Shown here: positions 58,905 through 64,000 of the stretch, piece after piece
How positions within the stretch are numbered: position 1 is the first letter of the stretch
Layout of the letters: each line of letters starts with the position of its first letter
NCBI RefSeq assembly: GCF_001039355.2
Contig: NW_019775516.1
Coordinates: 118,835 to 182,834 of the forward strand
Source: Lingula anatina
Taxonomy: Eukaryota; Brachiopoda; Lingulata; Lingulida; Lingulidae
Direction: 5' to 3'
Length of the DNA stretch: 64,000 nt
Program-made: the position numbers and the translations under genes
The notes under the pieces: model-generated
What the model was told of the DNA's origin: nothing
The model's database searches: none
Seen by the model: only the letters and a program-made list of their open reading frames with translations

Positions 58905-59780
58905 GAACTGCTGGGTGACAAGTTAAAAGCAATGTCTACCCTAATTATTGTATTTTACAACAATGCTGTAATTACAGGTCAACAATACAGACTTGCCAAT
59001 TAAGCAATTTCTCAGGTTTATATCCTTGATATTCCTAAGGAGATTTGCTTCACAGAACACTGTCATTTGACGCAATCTTGACTGTTAGTCAAACTGTTCA
59101 GCTCACTTGTCTTTACAATACACCAGGACTTAAGAATGTGCAGAAACGGGAAAATCTTAACAACCCATTAAAAGTTTCTCAGGTTTTTTTGAAAACTACC
59201 ATCCACAAGCAGGCTTCTGCTGTCCAATAGGAATGGGAATGAATGCTTACCAATTTGCCCCTAGACTTGCATACACACTTCGGTGTGGCTCCATTGTCAC
59301 TTTCAAAGCACATGATCATTATGAAGTACCCACTTTGAATCAATTAAGCAGAATATTTACAGTAACATACAGATGACAATGCTTTTGCCATTAATTTTAG
59401 TTCATCAATATCAATAATCCAACTTTTCAACTAATAACCATGAAATTGGTTTCAATCTGTCTATATAGAAGACTGTGTCAACTACAGTTCTGAATTCATG
59501 GAATGCAAACATTTTGCTTTAAGGAAGTCTTTGAAAATTAACAAAGAAAAATGAAATGACTATACTGCATGGGACGAATTTTATAAAACAATTGTAATGT
59601 GTACATTTTTCAATTAAAAATGCCACTGCTGGAGCATCATGAAATAGATGCCTAAAACAATCAGCACACTAAGTTGAACATTCTGCTCTTTTTTTCTTTG
59701 ACGTTTAATGAAATGATGTCTCCAGCAGATAAAGAGCAACTTTCAGAACATGAGTCTTTGGTAAAAATAAAAAAAAACTT
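58905..59780 (-). other. Probable SNRPF 3'UTR / intergenic
   Basis: AT-rich sequence between the SNRPF stop (59784) and the - strand AATAAA at 58901. No other gene is seen. It is likely a long SNRPF 3'UTR unless an unrecognised nearer signal is used. Confidence 0.45.
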
Positions 59781-59783
59781 TTG

Positions 59784-61201
59784 CTAGTCTTTCATCTCTC
59801 CCTCTTCATCTTCTTCCTCTACACCTCTGATGTATAATACATTATTACACCTGAAATTGAGATAATAGTTTATATAATTATACATAAATTTCACTATTCA
59901 AAGGCCTACTCTGTTGCAGATGTGAAGCTTTTTTTATTATAAATGAAATGAAATAATTAAAATTTCTATTTTTACTAAAATGGGTTTCTGAAAACAAAAT
60001 TCTGTTTTTTAAATTACACAGCTGTAATCGACTACTGATAACATTAAAATTACAAATAACAATTTTGCCACATTAAGAAAAAACATCTGATTTTATATTA
60101 AGCACAAGACCTATTTGCTAAAACAAAAATAATGCAAAAGGTATGTTTTAGTATGAGAGTTACATCAAGGCCCACCTAATGAGAACTTCTCCAAGATTGC
60201 CTGATAAAGCTCCATCAATATATTCTTCTGTATTTGCAAGCTGAAATCAAATCAAACAAAAAATCTTATGTTTAAGTTCCTTTTTAAAAATAAAAAGACC
60301 AGGTTGCATGCAAATTTTCAAATGCACATTTTGGTATTTGTATTTTCTACATGTTACCCAAACTTCTCTGATAACTCACTTATTTTAAAACAATTTTCAT
60401 TATCTTATCACTCAAAAATGGCAAACAAACTGAATATTGTTGTGACAAAAAAAAAAAAAAAAAAAATTTTAAAACTACATAAATCCGAGAGTGTTGTTAT
60501 CAAAGCAAAGCTGACACAAACACAGGGTCCACTCTAACCTGAAGATTCATGTATCCGTCTACTGAAACTAAGTATCCTTTATACTCCATTCCCCACTTTA
60601 GTTTCACCATGACTGGTTTTCCTGTTAACCCATTCAGGAAGGGTTTAGGGTTCATGGGAAGTGTCTGAAAAATAACAGAAAGGAGTAGGACATTTAAACA
60701 AATAGACAAGTAAGACCACCAGTGATTTGTCAATATATGTTATATATAATTGTTTCAATTTAGGGTTTGATAGAGAGCATACCTCACATAAAGTTACGCT
60801 GAGAACACAAACTTCTAGTAAAATGACTAGCGCCCAAAACAAATTTCATTTTATAAAAATTATTTTTAAGATTATTTCGTACTAGTAAAAAACCCAAATT
60901 TGTATGCTTTAGTGGGTGTTTAAGTGCCTCAGCATAATCATTGGATACCGCCATGTGTGCGACAATCTAAATTACCTCCAGTTTATGGATGGAGACATTG
61001 AGTAGAAATGAAAGAAAATGGATCATGCTACCATAACGTCAAGTGACTCGTGAACAACCGAGTCATATTCTGTCATCGGGAAAGCAACTTTAGCCAATAT
61101 TTTTAAACACAGGGATGCACACCGATCTAAAGTGACTAATGCGATTACTCTTATTGAGTTCATAACTGAACTAGCATGCGAATTTCTCTTACCGAAGCCA
61201 T
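59784..61201 (-). CDS. SNRPF: Small nuclear ribonucleoprotein F (Sm-F)
   Basis: Coding exons 61201-61193, 60664-60539, 60240-60176, 59850-59784; phases give 88 residues (human 86). The first coding exon is just nine bases (Met-Ala-Ser), followed by donor gtaaga. The sequence is nearly the vertebrate one: [20 protein letters not shown], then [18 protein letters not shown] (Sm1 motif), [18 protein letters not shown], and [14 protein letters not shown] (Sm2 motif), ending in an acidic tail. The Sm1 signature and the Sm2 NNVLYIRG contact residues for U-rich RNA are intact. It forms the heptameric Sm ring of spliceosomal snRNPs with the E and G proteins. It shares a 172-base promoter with MED20. 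Confidence 0.97.
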
Positions 61202-61373
61202 CTCTTTCTCTTGCCGGTTCCTTTTTCGCACGCTTTCCACACGTTCTGCGCACGCGCAACACCGACTTCCGCGTAAACAAAAGTGCATTGTGGGACTTTA
61301 TTCCAGCATGTGAATGAGAGAAGAAACTGTGTTTTTATATTTTTACTATGAATTTCTGAAAAATTAGGACACA
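61202..61373. promoter_or_regulatory. Bidirectional promoter of SNRPF and MED20
   Basis: The two start codons are 172 bases apart. The interval carries a perfect NRF1-type site TGCGCACGCGCA at 61247-61258 and an ETS-type ACTTCCGC at 61265-61272. A GCATTGTGGGA string near 61284 also resembles the ZNF143 motif. There is no TATA box. This is the classical layout of divergent housekeeping genes. Confidence 0.8.
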
Positions 61374-63267
61374 ATGGGGGTTGTATGGTATGTAAGTGTG
61401 ATTCAGTCGAATGAATGTATATGTTAATAATAGAATTTTAAGAGGCTTATTTGCTCCTGTGTCGCGATTTACGAACTAAAAAACTGAAAGAAAGTGAAGA
61501 AAGAAAAACATGACATGCTGATGAAGCTTGATTCTTTAAATAATGATCAGTTTTCGATTAGATACCATTGGGTGTCATCATTTCTAATACTTATAGACAC
61601 TAACCCAACTTGCAAGAGTTGCCATTTTGGTTAGGATCTTATTTAAGGAGAAGTTGACAAAATTTATCTTTGCAATTTTTGTGCCAAGAGTGAAGAGATA
61701 AAAATATAATTGAGTAAATGAAATTAAATAAATTATATAATAATATAAATTTGCAAGACTATTGTTACGCAGATGTGATACAAATTTTTTTATAGTGCTT
61801 ATTTGGAGTTTTAACAAAATAGTTTTATATTCAATATTATAAGCGAAGGAGAGCAGGCAAACAGCTAGCATATATTACTAGTTAGATTGTTATTAAAAAT
61901 GACTTTATTCCATGTCAGTTATGTCTCCTCTGTCATCTCACAACAGGAGATTGACCAGCAGTTATGGTATGTTTTTTTACTTTTTTGTATGCTCTGTAAT
62001 GAAAATAAAAATATTTCTCTAATACATTTCCAGTGTTGCCTCCTACCCTGTACCAGAGGGCAAGAGCGGACAGCAGATAGTGGATGTGTTGCAGTCGAGA
62101 TTGGAACAACTGGGCGCTGAAAAGAGTGGACAGTTTAATGTGGATTGTGAAACTTATCAATCTCAAGTTCCTTCAGGTAAAAAAAAATTATGTTATTGTA
62201 AAATTTACAGTTTCGATGAAAAGTCTTACGAGACTTCACTGACTTGTGTTGTAATCTGTTCTTAAAATAACTTTTAAGTGTGGTCAGACTTTTCATTAAG
62301 AGGCTTTATTCAGGCTGCAAATCACTTATTCTGAATGTAGGTTTTTATGAACTTTTGAATCCCATTTCACTCAAAATTTTTGTTAAAATATCGCAGGTGT
62401 ATTTTTTCTTATTTCAGCTCAGAATAGACTGGTGCACCTCCTACACAACAGTGAGCAGCCTGCGACATGTTTTGCTGTCCTCGACACAGGCACGTGCTTA
62501 GTTGCGGACAATCTCTTCAATCTGCTCATGTTGAAGCTGAAAAATTTCTACCCTACAAGGAAAGGTTTTAAGATAGAGTCCAAAGGACAAAGATATTCAC
62601 TGGGGGATTTTATCATTAAAATAGGATCTGTTACCTTTGGGCAAAATATTAGCTTTAAAGGAATTTTGGTTGAGGTAAGTTTTACCTCTTATTTGTTGCT
62701 CACTTTTACATAAGCAAATTTATTTTTACAGGTGCATATTAAATTATTAACAAGCTTAATTAATTGGTAAATTTGTGGTATTTAGATATCGATTTATTTT
62801 ACCTGCTGTGCAGTAAAATAGTTCTAAAAGTAGTAAAATTAATCTTCTTTATCTACTTCGAAAACATTTTCAAATTGAGACTACAATCCTATCAGAGACT
62901 TCAGACCTTTTTCTTGTATATTAAATTATCCAAGATCAATGGGCAGTAGTAAACATAATAAATTATTGTTTGCACTGAATAATGTCATATATTACATCAG
63001 TATTTTTAATAAAATAAATTGTAAAATTTTAAATTGAAGTACTATTTGTGTTGCCTGCAGGTAGAGTATTGTCCGTGTATGGTCCCCGGGGACTGCTGGG
63101 ACCTGATGAAGGAATTCATGCAAGGATTTATGGGTAACTGTGTGGAAAATCCCTCCAATTATCTTAAAACCAAGATGGACATAATGTACACCCCAGCAGA
63201 TACCATACAGCAGTATTTAGAACACTTCAAAACTTTCAGGAAGGAATCCCTGGCAGTGACACGGTGA
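61374..63267 (+). CDS. MED20: Mediator complex subunit 20
   Basis: Exons 61374-61387 (14 bases), 62034-62176, 62418-62674, 63061-63267; phases give 206 residues (human 212). It begins MGVVCVASYPVPEGKSGQQ and keeps family landmarks: LEQLGAEKSGQFNVDCETY, HLLHNSEQPATCFAVLDTG, KIESKGQRYSLGDFIIKIG, VEYCPCMVPGDCWDLMKEF and a C-terminal YTPADTIQQYLEHF. MED20 (TRF-proximal protein) forms a head-module subcomplex with MED18 and helps RNA polymerase II pre-initiation assembly in the nucleus. The 14-base first coding exon is confirmed by donor gtatgt and the family N-terminus. AATAAA at 63448-63453 is the nearest poly(A) signal. Confidence 0.96.
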
Positions 63268-63447
63268 ATGGTAGTCCTGTTCCACTGGATGTTCTTTTTT
63301 TCCTAGAAACTTTTATCTTTGAAAGAGTCATGCCATATTTCAGCTGTCACGGGTGCAGGGGTACTGCTACCCCTGTAGTTGAACAGTTTGGTGGCTGTGG
63401 TATAATGAACTTGATAATGATTGGAAAATTTACAAGCGGGAACAAAT

Positions 63448-63453
63448 AATAAA
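63448..63453 (+). terminator. Poly(A) signal of MED20
   Basis: AATAAA 180 bases after the stop codon; another candidate follows near 63615. Confidence 0.55.
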
Positions 63454-63469
63454 TTTGCTTACAAAAAGG

Positions 63470-63920
63470 GTTTTTGAAATTCAAGCAAACTCTAGTCTAA
63501 CATTACAAAAAAAAATTCTGTGTTACAACACATCAGTTGACAGCCACCTTCAAATCCAATGACCTGTTATATTAGACAGTAAGGTTTGAAAGAAGGAGTT
63601 GAGATTTCAGACAAATAAATGTTATCACAAATACATGTGTAATGAATTAAATACCTTTATTACCATAACAATGGTCAACAATGATTTGCCCTGATGATTT
63701 GTTTTTGTCTTTGAAAAAAGTTAAAGTTAATACAAAAGTTAAACTATATATTTATGTTAAAGGGGTAAAAATTTCATTTTGGTCAAAAAATTATTTTCCT
63801 GGGATAAACAACGGCTTTCCCATACTAACCAATGGTTTATGCATCCATTCCGACATTCAAAGTTAGAACAACTGATGACCTTCTGATTCTTATCATGCCA
63901 ATATTTTTTCTTGAAATTAT
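63470..63920. other. Intergenic or intron sequence at the right end
   Basis: AT-rich, with no supported exon. It probably lies downstream of MED20 and inside or downstream of the partial - strand gene at the edge. Confidence 0.4.
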
Positions 63921-63922
63921 AC

Positions 63923-64000
63923 CTTTTGACACCAATGAAAAGTTTAAATCCTTCTGAGCCCAATGTTTCATGTATCAACTGTGATGTAAACATGTTCACC
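63923..64000 (-). other. Possible partial exon of a gene entering from the right
   Basis: On the - strand an open frame runs in from the window edge, reading VNMFTSQLIHETLGSEGFKL, and meets a plausible donor (AAAAG|gtataa) at 63923. Its amino-acid mix is protein-like. I do not recognise the family, and no second exon was identified inside the window. Confidence 0.35.

Noticed and set aside
61887-62120. 77-codon + strand open frame
   Set aside because: Runs through the intron and into MED20 exon 2 in the wrong frame.

Overview
The window is animal nuclear DNA: AT-rich, with GT-AG introns, long intergenic stretches, many microsatellites and small inverted-repeat elements. Four genes are clear orthologues of conserved animal genes (HSPA14, MANF, SNRPF, MED20). 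The remaining genes are lineage-type: Gly/Tyr-rich secretory proteins like those of shell matrix, coiled-coil proteins with a WTLxFK C-terminal domain, a very large glycosylated secreted protein, and immune-type receptors. Together these point to a lophotrochozoan, most probably a marine mollusc. Exon models were built by hand from splice sites and reading phase. Every multi-exon model below closes exactly in phase from ATG to stop. No database search was run.

Layout. 1-8.7 kb: two tandem TATA-box genes (+) for small secreted Gly/Tyr-rich proteins, each with a 3'UTR exon that follows the stop codon. 9.2-12.5 kb: a six-coding-exon secreted helical protein (-) with an internal Gly-Lys-Arg processing site. 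14.6-23.4 kb: a 13-exon gene (+) for a 1097-residue secreted multidomain protein. 24.4-26.8 kb and 29.3-32.2 kb: two short type I membrane receptors (-) with tyrosine-motif tails. 34.9-38.2 kb: a CARD / NB-ARC / TPR STAND protein (+), whose stop codon abuts an 8 x 33-bp minisatellite. The second receptor and the STAND gene are divergent neighbours, so 24-39 kb looks like a small innate-immunity neighbourhood (inference).

40.4-56.5 kb: HSPA14 (-, 14 coding exons). Its 9-kb seventh intron holds two tandem paralogous secreted-protein genes on the opposite strand and four inverted-repeat elements from at least two families. HSPA14 is head-to-head with MANF (56.8-58.5 kb, +), MANF is tail-to-tail with SNRPF (59.8-61.2 kb, -), and SNRPF is head-to-head with MED20 (61.4-63.3 kb, +). 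The last 25 kb is therefore a compact housekeeping block with two bidirectional promoters. The extreme right end may hold part of another gene (-).

Limits: protein families without a recognised name are described from visible motifs only. UTR ends and promoters are inferred. Two single-N positions (3543, 40110) mark assembly uncertainty; the second lies between two near-identical 189-bp copies.
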